Part shown: in pieces, positions 50,101 through 59,479 of the stretch | How the letters are laid out: each line of letters opens with the position of its first letter | Position numbering within the stretch: position 1 is the stretch's first letter | Origin: Saturnia japonica | Lineage: Eukaryota > Arthropoda > Insecta > Lepidoptera > Saturniidae | DNA length: 64,000 nt | Assembly (NCBI GenBank): GCA_033032175.1 | Contig: CM065309.1 | Location: forward strand, 11,532,001-11,596,000 | Reading direction: 5' to 3' | Position numbers and translations under genes: made by a program | Notes under the pieces: generated by a model | Database searches by the model: none | Told to the model about the DNA's origin: nothing | The model's input: only the letters and a program-made list of their open reading frames with translations

Positions 50101-51449
50101 CAATTGCCTATAATTTTCATTATCAACAAGTGACTCCAGCCATCCAAGGGGTTTTATTTGTAAGTCAAAATTTCCAGAACGAAAATGTTGGAACCAAAAA
50201 CATACTGTGCTTTCTTTTACAGTAACTTCCCCATACACATCATTAATCTTTCAAGCTGTTTCTGCAGCACTGATGCCATGGTGGAGATCATATTCGTAAA
50301 TAAAGTGATATTTTAAATTTTCTTCAAAGAAAAATCAAATTGTGCAAAAACAAATGAATCACTAAATTCAAAACACAAATACACAAACTTAAAAAATTGG
50401 AACTTGGAATTCCTAACCAGATATTTCAGATTAAAGGGGCCAGTTCAACAAAACGCAATTTTCATATGTAAGGACCTAATATTTGAATTAAAGTTAAAAG
50501 TGTGTATACTTACCCTAATTATAAAGGAAAGGAGCAAATCTTACTACTCTAGTCACAAATCTAGCCCTATTTTTTATATACTGTAGATTTGGGATAATTT
50601 TATTATAAATACAAAGCAAGTAAAATTGTAGATTGTAAAATCCATTTTAATTATAAAAACAAGATTGCAACAAAATAATAAGCATGACAAAAAATTTAAT
50701 AACAGCTATCTAATTTATTCTTTAATTAGTGCTAAAACCTTAATTACTTGAAATCAATTTCTAGTATAATTCCTCAGAGAAATTAAACAACAAAATATAG
50801 ACTACTGGGAGTTCTGAATATGTCATGTATGAAAACCATTTTGTTGAAAATTATGTTCATGTACCTAATAATAGAAAAGTAAATACAATTTATACATATT
50901 TAAAATTTGTTTTTATGAACCTGTTGTGTTAAGCAATCTCCGAACTTCATTTGCTTCATGAGCTTCTTCTCCTTGTCGCTAAATCTGGTATCTTGCTCCG
51001 TGCTGGTACCCTATAAAAAAACATAGAAATTTCTGAATAGTAAAATAGTATTTACATTGGTGTTCCCAATGAATTGGCTGCTACACGGATGAGAAATACA
51101 AATAAACAGCGGATATGTGATTAATAAGAATAACCTCAAATATAATACAAAACGTAACACAAATAAATCAATTATGTTATAAATTCCAAATATATCTTTA
51201 CCGTGTACATCAACATCTCGATGATGTAGGAAAATCAATAACTTCACACGTTTTTAAAAATAATACGGGCGAGGGCCCTGTCCCCAAGAGAGACGCCAAA
51301 GACAAAAGGCTGAAAACTGGCACAAATCGTTAAATGAAATTACTACTAATAAAGATATAAATCATATTTTTCTGAAAGTAGACCTTCTACCGTAAAATTT
51401 CTTCAATTTCAGTACAACAAATTCACACAGCGATCACTTGAACCACCAT
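33735..51449 (-). CDS. SRRM1: SRRM1 (SRm160) splicing coactivator, complete gene, 14 coding exons
   Basis: SRRM1 is a nuclear, RNA-binding SR-related protein that bridges splicing factors in the spliceosome and also acts in 3'-end formation. Fourteen exons join in one frame of 2,820 nt (939 residues). N-terminus: GTSTEQDTRFSDKEKK, then the PWI domain (VDMSKVKLDVLKPWIT at residues 33-48 through MQINLTGFLNGKNAR, FMGELWELLLSAQ, to about residue 130), which binds RNA and DNA. The middle is RS- and RE-rich over eight exons. The last exon codes for a Lys/Ser/Asp/Glu-rich region and the conserved tail DLEKKLRERALKSMKK. These motifs match vertebrate SRRM1 closely. Introns carry many mobile elements but coding exons are intact. 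Length is similar to the human protein. Confidence 0.95.
35185..35309 (-). CDS. SRRM1: SRRM1 exon 13
   Basis: 125 nt coding DRKSRDRGTKDRKSKDRK repeats and LIKERLEKSVSIPRK. Phase 2 in, phase 1 out. Confidence 0.85.
35310..37542. other. SRRM1 intron 12
   Basis: No gene seen. 36.37-36.54 kb is unusually GC-rich for the window but shows no coding or repeat identity I can name. Confidence 0.4.
37543..37671 (-). CDS. SRRM1: SRRM1 exon 12, RS cassette
   Basis: 129 nt coding SRDRRRSKSRRRSRSRRRSG and further RS/RD repeats. Phase 2 at both ends. Confidence 0.85.
37672..38716. other. SRRM1 intron 11
   Basis: AT-rich with a short (TA) run at about 38482-38500. No gene seen. Confidence 0.4.
38717..38791 (-). 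CDS. SRRM1: SRRM1 exon 11, RS cassette
   Basis: 75 nt coding SRERRRSLERRRRSRSRSRR. Phase 2 at both ends. Confidence 0.8.
38918..39471. mobile_element. Palindromic MITE-like element in SRRM1 intron 10
   Basis: Arms of about 95 bp (38918-39011 and 39376-39471) are inverted copies. Shared marks are GGATAAG.TGGCAA, GGGATAG..CAACTAATGTC, GGCAC and TTCGCTATGGTTCCTAA, with an A-run inside each arm. The centre of about 360 bp is AT-rich and non-coding. Confidence 0.75.
39498..39629 (-). CDS. SRRM1: SRRM1 exon 10, RE repeats
   Basis: 132 nt coding SKSRRRSSRRRSLDRR followed by a run of about ten Arg-Glu dipeptides. Phase 2 at both ends, so it can be skipped in frame. A palindromic MITE begins about 27 bp past its donor. 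Confidence 0.85.
40370..40753 (+). mobile_element. DNA transposon fragment, DUF4817-like transposase N-terminus
   Basis: Broken plus-strand frames read NEEYWEMVRAYARGNN, HEEILEYFVNGPQASIRNAA, RRFGISQWTMWNI and HEDGLHPFHFRPV. This is the helix-turn-helix region of a Tc1/mariner-superfamily transposase group common in arthropods. It is cut off by the mariner inserted at 40756; no continuation was found past 41985. A GC-rich leader precedes it (about 40140-40280). Confidence 0.7.
40756..41985 (+). mobile_element. Mariner element with TIRs, transposase broken
   Basis: The ends are inverted (GGTCCTTACATATGAAATT at left, AATTTCATATGTAAGGACC at right) and flanked by TA. The transposase starts at 40913 (MENLKYHVIYEYEFYRR). 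Marks are FDLRNKPRGRPETVVDNEEL, ICDEKWILYDNR with the first catalytic Asp, QDNARPYTSQQ with the second, and HPPYSLDLAPTDYHFFRN with the third. Frameshifts near 41215 and 41440 make it non-functional as read. It lies in SRRM1 intron 9, antisense to SRRM1. Confidence 0.9.
42033..42135 (-). CDS. SRRM1: SRRM1 exon 9
   Basis: 103 nt coding GSVKKRSSHKKRQYRSNRD and SVSPRRSSRRER. Donor GTATGC; phase 1 in, phase 2 out. The next intron holds the nested mariner. Confidence 0.85.
42241..42514 (+). mobile_element. Non-autonomous Helitron-like element, copy 3
   Basis: Ends CGCGGGCACAGCTAGT. The body is the inverted counterpart of the elements at 11.77 and 28.2 kb (GGCTTACTCTGAGTAAA, TATCTTTTAAGGATTACC). 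It lies in SRRM1 intron 8. Confidence 0.65.
42721..42806 (-). CDS. SRRM1: SRRM1 exon 8
   Basis: 86 nt coding SMGEKGDDKPAEKTRKSSS and SERRSSSASS. Donor GTAAGT; phase 2 in, phase 1 out. Confidence 0.85.
42990..43158 (-). CDS. SRRM1: SRRM1 exon 7
   Basis: 169 nt of acidic, Lys/Glu-rich linker ending SRSASPVK. Donor GTAAGT; phase 1 in, phase 2 out. Confidence 0.85.
43159..43851. other. SRRM1 intron 6
   Basis: No feature beyond splice sites seen. Confidence 0.4.
43852..43958 (-). CDS. SRRM1: SRRM1 exon 6
   Basis: 107 nt coding HRNGGSPRRSRRHSRDRSS and an acidic end (VIEDNKLPEPQ). Phase 2 in, phase 1 out. Confidence 0.85.
44200..44336 (-). CDS. SRRM1: SRRM1 exon 5, RS repeats
   Basis: 137 nt. 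EEQQKDKDKEKDRRR leads into alternating RS/RR repeats. Donor GTATGT, phase 2. Confidence 0.9.
44411..44581 (-). CDS. SRRM1: SRRM1 exon 4, PWI domain second half
   Basis: 171 nt coding FPCPKKMQINLTGFLNGKNA, FMGELWELLLSAQ and KKEEIKKRM. Phase 0 at both ends. This is the most conserved stretch of the protein. Confidence 0.95.
44582..45581. other. SRRM1 intron 3
   Basis: No gene seen. A short GC-rich stretch (about 45290-45360, GCAGCGG repeats) stands out. Confidence 0.4.
45582..45704 (-). CDS. SRRM1: SRRM1 exon 3, PWI domain first half
   Basis: 123 nt coding VDMSKVKLDVLKPWIT, EILKMEDDVVIEYV and NQLEEK. It contains the Pro-Trp-Ile that names the domain. Phase 0 at both ends. Confidence 0.95.
46700..48080 (+). 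mobile_element. DDE transposon relic (IS630/Tc1-like transposase)
   Basis: Broken plus-strand frames show, in order: a helix-turn-helix (AAATGVSKRTVR near 46850), a first catalytic Asp (IYTD near 47230), IDNGPYHNKIEYATPT near 47490 with the second, and LSPYHPDLNPIEIAWA at 47700 with the final Glu. A charged C-terminus follows (IEEEYTKRVMRVINDL, then an acidic end). Several stops. It lies in SRRM1 intron 2. Confidence 0.75.
48250..48890. repeat. Tandem repeat of about 160 bp with Helitron-type start
   Basis: After ACTAGCTGGTACCCGCGACT (an inverted Helitron 3' end) come about four units with a period near 159-161 bp. Unit marks are AACACTGGTTAAGCTATGAC, CTATCTGTGTGCCAAATTT and CTTTCCATTTATTATATTTG. 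The units are diverged. Confidence 0.75.
49551..50476 (-). mobile_element. Mariner element, internally deleted, second copy
   Basis: The TIRs (GATCCTTACTTATGAAATTA at left, TTTTCATATGTAAGGACC at right) are flanked by TA and match the 40.8-kb element. On the minus strand VKESTVCFWFQHFRSGNFDL and the end of the DDE domain are readable, with the middle missing. It lies in SRRM1 intron 2, in SRRM1 sense. Confidence 0.85.
50921..51010 (-). CDS. SRRM1: SRRM1 exon 2
   Basis: 90 nt coding GTSTEQDTRFSD through FGDCLTQQ, the conserved lead into the PWI domain. Phase 0 at both ends. Confidence 0.9.
51444..51449 (-). CDS. SRRM1: SRRM1 exon 1 (coding part)
   Basis: Only ATGGTG (Met-Val) is coding, before a donor GTTCAAGT. 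This choice keeps frame with exon 2. An ATGGCG 13 bases upstream is out of frame. The donor is weak, so this exon is the least certain part of the gene model. Confidence 0.55.
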
Positions 51450-51779
51450 GATTCGACGCCATATTGAAATCATTAAAAAAATCAAAAGACTATAGAAAAT
51501 TGAAATAGCGGAAACCAGTATTGTCAGAACACGAAGTTGAAAATACAGTGTTGTGGCCTATAGCTTGTGGGCTTAAAAATACTGTCCTTACAAAAAAATA
51601 AAGTTTTTAATAATAAGAAAACGAACCTTTTATTTATAAACTATTTTATTCACTTTATTATAATTATACACTGGTATATTAAAATATATATAAATTATTT
51701 AATTTCTATTTACTCTTGTTTTCCCATACTAAGAACAGAGTTACCATTATCACTCAGTTTATGAACTTAACGGAGTTTT
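51450..51779. other. Region upstream of SRRM1
   Basis: It presumably holds the SRRM1 5' UTR and promoter. I see no TATA box at a suitable distance and cannot place a start site. Confidence 0.4.
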
Positions 51780-51985
51780 TGGCAGGATCTTAAAGTGACA
51801 TGTGTGGTTGTGGTTTGGTGGTTATATTGGCGGCATTTTGCGTAATGTAGTTTCGTTGTTGTGTGTAAAAGCAGCGGATTATAAATATAAAGCGGAAAAC
51901 ATGCATTTTGAAATGTCATAAAAACTCCCGAAATAGTTCTGACAAGAGAGCCACCATTTTGTCAGAAGACCCAACTTTGTAGGTA
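51780..51985. repeat. Dispersed MITE-like repeat, copy 3 of 3
   Basis: An inverted copy relative to 30.3 kb: GGCGGCATTTTGCGTAATGT and AGAGAGCCACCATTTTGTCA are the counterparts of that copy's motifs. It sits about 330 bp upstream of the SRRM1 start codon. Confidence 0.6.
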
Positions 51986-54600
51986 GGAACATTTTACGAA
52001 AGCTTAAAAACATTTACCCAAGCCCATAGATGTAGTATTAGACTATTTTACAGTACCTAATCTCGTACCTAAATATTGGTTTTCGATATCCAATACTGTA
52101 TCTATTATTTCAATATAACAGATATTGGTTAATTCGACGTAACTTAAGTATTGGAACGGTATTCAGGTATGTATTATGATTTTATAACGTTTTGGTTTAC
52201 ATAAATATTTATGTTTCGTTGAGTACTTTAGTGGTATTTATAGAACTGAGTCCTAGGTTCTTTTTCATATCACGATAGTGGCAAACAAGCCCGTGGTCCG
52301 CTTAATGGTTAGCGGCTACTGCAGCCTAATGAGTACGGATATAAATACAGTATACACACTATGCACTATTTTTAACACAGCGCAAATTATACCCATAATA
52401 TACAAACTAAATTAAAAACAAAGAAAAAAAGAAAATATAAGTATTAATAAACAATTTCGAAACCGAAGACAGCTAGCAAGCAAATTATGTAACTTTTGTG
52501 TGTTAAACCAATTATTTTACAGTTATAGTTTACTATAGGTACGGGCAGCATGTACTATATATTCTCTATGTTAACAGTTATGTGTTTAAATTTTAACGAG
52601 ATGTCAGAAAATAACAAGAGAAAGTATGCACTAGAAATATGGAGAGAGATCCAATAAATTGTGTTGAAGACGAACTAAGAAGTAAATTATTATTATTTAC
52701 TACAATAACGCAGAATTCAAAACTAAAAATAGAACACAGCACAGATTAGGACAACATATACCTACTTAAGAAAATCTAGGCCAAAGGTTAAAACAAAAAA
52801 AACAGTAAACAGCAAGTTATATAATGCCTAATATGGTACAAAATTATTTGTTTTAATGGTGATACATTATTCAAAATTAAGCAATATAATACTATCCATA
52901 AGCTTTACAGTTACTTATATTAATTTGTAATCTGTTGTGTATACATATTTTGTAATTTAGTAATATTCATGTGTATCTCTCAAAATATATAACTTGCACT
53001 CTTTCGTGCGTACTCGACTTATATCTCACGTTTTTTGTCTATGGCTTATATCGTCTCTTTTGCGAGAATCGACGAATCGCCGAATTGTATATACCATAGG
53101 TTGAGGTGTATACGTTACGGTCGCGATATTTGGATATCCATAAACCAATACATAGTTAGCACGGTCCTCGGTAACTAGATATTGTGTTTTGTAGCATTAA
53201 CAGATATTGTATCTATATAATATGCGATATAATTAGCCGAAGCCTAATTTGTATGTTTAAATGTTGGCAGCACTGGCCAACATTATGTTATTTAAAAGTA
53301 CATCGCAATAATTTTACCTAAAAATCAAGAAATTAATTGCTATATTACAAGTTTACGTGTGAAATATGATCCCCTGATTTTTTAAAATGAAAATACTTCG
53401 GTTCCGACATCCCTTTACTACTCATGACGGCATTTAAAAATATTTTACTGAACGCGTCAAAAGCGTCACTTGGGCCGTTCTGGGAGTCTGGGGTACTGAA
53501 ACTGAAATTAAAAGAACATTCAATACTATTTTTTTTTAATATACGTTTTTAACATTAATAATTTTAATATTATTTTCTTAAATATATATTCAAAAATAAC
53601 TTTTTTTTAAATTAAAGTACTTGTATGTCTTTCCATTTGTTTGATTAACAGTATGAAAATAAAATGGGTGAAAGTGGGTATGCATACATTTAGGGTAAAA
53701 AAAATGAATATGGGGAAAGTACAGAATTTTGACCTACCAACACTATTTTAAGTACACTTGAGTACTCTGATTTTGAGCAGTATGTCCGCCATAAATGCGT
53801 CCATGATTTTATTAGCAGAACAGAAGTAAGTGTTCCAACATTAGAAATGATAAAAAAATAAGTTGTGGTCCATAAAGTTGTTAGAGGTGTTTTATTAGGA
53901 TCTTCATAAAATATTCCTAATGTGGAATATAACTAGATAACTCATATTAGGTTAATAGTCATTTCTATGCGATACCGTATGCATAGTAAATAACCTAAAT
54001 GAAACACTGATTAAATTTTCCTTTGTATTCATTAATTACGGACTGTCGTTAACGTCGAAATCTTTGGTATATAATAATAAATATTTTTTTTTAAATATCA
54101 ATATATCACATACCACAATTATAGATTATTGTTTTTTTTTATGTATGTCCATTAAAAACGTCAATCGATTGACTTTTTAGTTAATTCTAAACAAAATAAT
54201 AAATATTTACATTTCAAATTCTTAATTATATATAGGTACGATAACATGCATGCAATCGCAGCTAGTTACAAGGAACTGAAGGAACTGCTAATATAATACG
54301 AAGAGCTATATACCTAATATAAAAAATACAAACTAATCTATGAATATAACTAATATTCGTATTAGCTAATACAGTGATATTCGCAAAACCGGTACCTAAT
54401 ATAGTGATTATGTTCTCATTGCTTGCTTACTGTGTTACCGACCCACGCAGTTTTCATACGAAACCCGACGCGACGTGTATAATTATGTCTTTACTACCTA
54501 GCTGCGCATACGATAAGTCAGGAACCAGCGCTCGTATCTATTCGAATAGTGATACTGACCATAGACTGATGAAGTGATGACAGATCACAGAACATTAGTG
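51986..54600. other. Intergenic, no gene seen
   Basis: AT-rich with scattered poly-T runs. No coding signal, RNA gene or named repeat found. Confidence 0.4.
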
Positions 54601-54663
54601 ATCAGTTTTGCCAATTGCACCGTAATTGCTATAAATGTACCACCTACCGTAGGATTATAAACT

Positions 54664-54728
54664 AAGTCCGGTGAAGCTGTAAAAGCCTGTTTTTGGATAG
54701 GGCCCCTAAGGCTAACAGTGTAGTCAGA
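54664..54728. repeat. 65-bp dispersed repeat, copy 1
   Basis: GTCCGGTGAAGCTGTAAAAG through GGGCCCCTAAGGCTAACAGT. It is flanked by ATTACGGTAG and ACCGTAAT-type inverted bits, so it may be the core of a small MITE. Confidence 0.65.
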
Positions 54729-55736
54729 ATTACGGTAGCAAAAAACACCGTAATACACGAATCCCACCCGTTGGCGACAGTTTTATAAAAAATTCGTGCA
54801 AATTTTAATATCGTTTATTGCTATACTATTTCCATTTCTTTATTTTCTCGATGTACAGTTCTAATTTAATAGTTCTAGTCTTGTGACCAAATAAGTAAAA
54901 GTAATGATAACGATCGCATATATTTATTACGATTACGACAGTGACGATTCATCAGATTTTGATTAAAATAAATAAATAAAGATTACCTGTCGTTATAATT
55001 ATTTCGTTTCATTGTCGAGTAGTACCTATACCTACTTATTTTACAACAACTTCGAAAATTTTGAAGAAGTTGGCATTATCAATCAAGAATTAATACGTGT
55101 AACATCTTGTCACTACATAATATAAAACAAAGTCGCTGTCGCTGTCTGTCCGTCCCTATGTATGCTTAAATTTTCAAAACTACGCAACGGATTGTGAAGC
55201 GCTTTTTTTTAATAGATAGAGTAATTTAAGAGGAAGGTTTATATGTATGATACATGCATAATATTGTAGAGAAACACTGATGAATTTACAAGTTTCTAAT
55301 GTGATGTCGTAAACAAACACCTTTTTTTGCGTTTAAATTGCAAACGCTAACTGAACCCCTCGAGATAAATCAAAATAATGTACTACGGTATTGTACACCT
55401 TAAAAAGTACAACAAAAAAGTCCGGTATGGTATATGTCTATCTCTTAAGGATAACCCACAATAACCATTTTTTATCCTTTACATTTTACGAGAAAAAATG
55501 GCTTATTTAGGAAGTTATTTTAAGCAATGCAGCATTAATCCTTATCCGATTAAGTACCTTAAATGCATTGTCCATTCAATATAGATCAATATGTCCCTTT
55601 ACAGTACGTAATTTAAATGAATATTGCCGAAGATATTACAGATTTAATATGCAGGGACATAGCGGTGTGGCGGTACCGGCCCTGCCGGCGGCGCGTGCCT
55701 ATAAATAGCGCGTCGAAGGCTGCGCTTCTCCCCTCC

Positions 55737-55800
55737 AAGTTCGGTGAAGATGTAAAAGCCGCAGCGGCTTCAGGGCCCCTAAGGCTAACAGTGTAGTCAA
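55737..55800. repeat. 65-bp dispersed repeat, copy 2
   Basis: The same core (TCGGTGAAGATGTAAAAGCC ... GGGCCCCTAAGGCTAACAGT) lies within the leader of the Helitron, so it arrived after that element. Confidence 0.65.
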
Positions 55801-56099
55801 ATCTAAAAAAAAAACCGCGCTTCTCCCTATAGCATTTTATCATTAGCAGCGATCGGACGTGTTTATCGGAGCTCTCTAGCGAGGAAAATAATAATTAATA
55901 AAAACGTGTTTTTCAGCGCGACATTTTTTTCGTAATTGTTACATCGATACACAAACGCGGTGTTCAAGTGTCGCACAACCAATAGATAGAGATTTGATCA
56001 GATCTCTTCAAGACATGTTACATTCTCATAACTGCTACATACAGTCATTTAAAACAAAATAAATTTCAAATAAAGTTCCTGTTGGAGAACAAAGAGGAC

Positions 56100-59000
56100 G
56101 ATAAAATGCGCCTTCCACGAGTGAAGTAGCAGTGGTAATAGCTGGACAGCAATATGACAAAAGAGATATTGTATTGCATAGTCGTGATGATAATTTGCAA
56201 AAGATTTCAGAATTACACAGATCTTATGACAGCTTACAATATCCTTTGATGTTATGTCGAGGAGAAAATGGTTATGCCATTAATGTGTCTCAAGTTGACC
56301 CAATCAGTGGTGTACCTTTGCGTAAAACAGTGTCGTGTATGAAATACTATTGCTACCGTATAATGACAAGACGTAACAATTTCAACCCTTTGCTTAGATA
56401 TGGAATGTTGACAAACCAATACATCTTACATCCGTAACAATCAAACTAAATTGAGAGCAGAAAATTACGTTCACCTTCAGGATGCTTATAGGCGAATGAA
56501 CACAGTAACAGTATTAGACAGTTGGCTATACTACCTTCATCATTCACAGGTGGACCTCGATATTTACATGAAAAATCACAGGATGCAATGACTTATGTCA
56601 GATATTACGGTAAACCTTATTTATTTATTACTGCAACATGTAATCCAAATTGGACAGAAGTCAAAGAAAATATTAATATCAATTTAACTCCACAAGATAG
56701 ATACGATATAGTTAACAGAGTCTTCCATTTAAAAGTACAGAAACTCTTGCACCTCATTAATAAGTCTCATATATTCGGTCCGCCGCGCTGTCATATGTAC
56801 ACTATAGAGTGGCAGAACGTGGTTTATCACACGTACATCTGCTGGTGTGGTTAGTGAACGAAATCAGACCAAATCAAATTGACAGCGTTATTTCAGTTGA
56901 ATTGCCGGTTAAAGAAGTCCTGTTCGAAATCGTAAAGAAACACATGGTGCACGGCCCTTGCTGAGCTTTAAACCGTAGTTCTCCATGTATGCGAGATTCC
57001 AAATGCAGTAAAAAATTTCCGAAGTCATTCCAAACTCAAACATCTACTAGCGATGACGGATATCCCAAATATCGTCGACGATCGCCAGAACAGGGCGGGC
57101 AAAGTGCCACCGTCCGAAACCATAATATTGATAACCGATGGATAGTTTCCTATAATCCGCTCCTTTTGAAAGTTTTTGATGCCCACATCAACGTAGAGTT
57201 GTACAGTTCAATAAAGTCGATCAAATATGTTACTAAATACATTAATAAAGGTAGCGATCAAGCCACTTTCAGCATACAATCACCAAATGATGTGGAAAGA
57301 TATCAATCCGGACGTTACATTTGCAGCTCTGAAGCAGTGTGGAGGATTTTATCATTCGAAGTGCACGACCGAGCTCCCACTATTGTCCACCTTGCAGTTC
57401 ATTTAGAAAATGGACAAAGAGCATATTTCACTGAGAACAATATACAAGAAGTTGTCAATAACCCGCGGGACACAACATTAACCGCATTCTTCAAGTTATG
57501 CGCTCAAGATGATGTCGCGAAAACACTGACATATGAGAGAGTTCCAAGTTACTATACATGGAACCAGAGTTCTAAAGCCTTTCAACGGCGAAAGCAAGGT
57601 ACTGCGGTTGATGGTTTCCCCGGAGTAAAAAAAAGGATGCTCTTGGTAGAGTCTACGTGATTCATCCCAATAACAGCGAATGCTTTCATCTGAGAATGTT
57701 ACTGAATGTTGTAAAAGGCCCGACATCCTTTACACACCTGAGAACTGTACAAGGTGCTATTTACAATACTTATCAAACAGCATGTAAAGCAATGGGGCTT
57801 TTGGAAGACGATTCCCACTGGAAAAACACATTATCAGAAGCAGCTATTTGCAGTTCAGCTACATCATTAAGATATTTGTTTGCCATCATGGTAGCGTTTT
57901 GTCAAGTAACTGATTCTGTTAGTTTATGGAATAAATTTCGAGAAAATATGACCAGTGTTATTCTGATTCAGCGCAGGGCGAGAGTTAGTTTCAGATGATG
58001 TACAATATGATCAAAACATATTTGACAAAGCATTATTTGAATTGAACAAATTAGTGCAATTACTATCGAGTAAATCGATCAAGAATTTTGGGATGCCGAT
58101 GCACAAGAGAAACATCATACGATCTATCGAAACTTTTACAAAATATAGTTCAAGACAAGATGAGCCACGATTGAACTTCGATCAGAAAAAGTATTCACTA
58201 CATTACTATCATCAATTGATAACAATGAAGGAAAAATATTTTTTCTTGACGCCCCAGGAGGTACAGGAAAAACATTTTTAATCAATTTGCTTTTAATAAA
58301 AGTCAGATCCACCGGGAAAATTCCTTTAGCTGTCGCGTCATCCGGCATTGCCGCTACACTTTTAGAAGGAGGCCGAACTGCACACTCTACATTCAAGCTT
58401 CCGCTGAAAATCGCCACCGATGATAATAACAGCATCTGTAGTGTGTCTAAACAGAGCAATACAGGAAAATTGATACGTGACTGCTCATTAATAGTCTGGG
58501 ATGAAGCCACCATGTCAAACAAGACGTCTGTGGAAGCACTGGATAGGACAATGCGCGATTTGCGCAGCAAAAATTCACCTATGGGTGGATGCACAATTCT
58601 GTTCTCAGGAAATTTTCGTCAAATCCTACCAGTTGTGACTCAAGGAACACGTGCTGACGAGATAAATGCTTCCCTAAAAAGATCCAATCTTTGGCCACAC
58701 GTCAATAAGTTAGAGCTTAAAAATACTATCCGGTCGATACTGCTATCGATTTGGAAGAAGCTGTCCGTCCATTTTCCTACAGAATTTTTCAATTCTTTGA
58801 ACCCCTCTCTTGACTCCCTCCTCTTAAAATGGTGTTGAAAGTAGGTTGTTCTGTTATTTTATTAAGCAACCTGAATCCATCTAAACTTTGCAATGGCACG
58901 CGTTTGCTGGTAAAATCACTAAAAACGTTCATAATAGAGTGCACAATACACAACGGATGTGGTACCGGAGAAAACGTATTAATTCCCCGAATTCTGCGTA

Positions 59001-59136
59001 TACCATCCAATTTAAACGCCTACAATTTCCGGTAAAGACATCTTTTGCAATGACCATTAATAAATCGCAGGATCAAACTTTCATCGTTGCGGGCTTAGAT
59101 TTGAGCGTTGAGTGTTTTTCTCATAGTCAAGAGTAA
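56100..59136 (+). pseudogene. Helitron Rep-helicase, multiply frameshifted
   Basis: Rep part: a Helitron-like N-terminal domain (YVRYYGKPYLFITATCNPNW at about 56590), the HUH motif (GLSHVHLLVWL near 56830, one frame off the preceding piece) and the tyrosine motif (IKYVTKYINKGSD at about 57210). Helicase part: Walker A (DAPGGTGKTFLIN near 58245), Walker B-like IVWDEATMSN, GNFRQILPV, and the Pif1-type end TSFAMTINKSQDQT with GLDLSVECFSHSQ. Rep nicks DNA for rolling-circle transposition and the helicase unwinds it. At least five frame changes and an internal gap near 58740 leave no intact protein. Confidence 0.85.
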
Positions 59137-59479
59137 CTTCTAAACAAAATATGTTTGTATTGTCTAATGACAAAAAAGCTGTAAACATTTTTTATAAAAA
59201 CATTCTGTAGTAGGTAGTATCAGCATTGCACCCGCGCGAAGCCGGGGCGGGTCGCTAGTAATGATATATAATATTAGTTAATAAATTTATACAAAAGTGT
59301 GCGGCAGTAGTTTAGTTTCTTACATTTTGTAAAAAAATATCGGGTCTGTTATCGTGTTACGTTTATCGATATAGCTCCATCCCTATCAGTTTCTCCGACT
59401 CTGGTATAACCTTGTACGTGTGTAAACGTCATATTTTTATAGTTTTCACAGGAGCTGCCATCGAGAAAATAAAGAAATA

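Larger units (their letters stand above)
55110..59259 (+). mobile_element. Helitron, formerly autonomous
   Basis: The 5' region (from about 55110: AGTCGCTGTCGCTGTCTGTC, AACTACGCAACGGATTGTGA) matches typical lepidopteran Helitron leaders. The 3' end is a GC hairpin (CACCCGCGCGAAGCCGGGGC GGGT) followed by CGCTAGT, with CTAG at 59255-59258 and T after it. The 5' boundary is approximate. The leader carries a stretch like the non-autonomous copies (TATGTCTATCTCTTAAGGAT). Confidence 0.8.
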
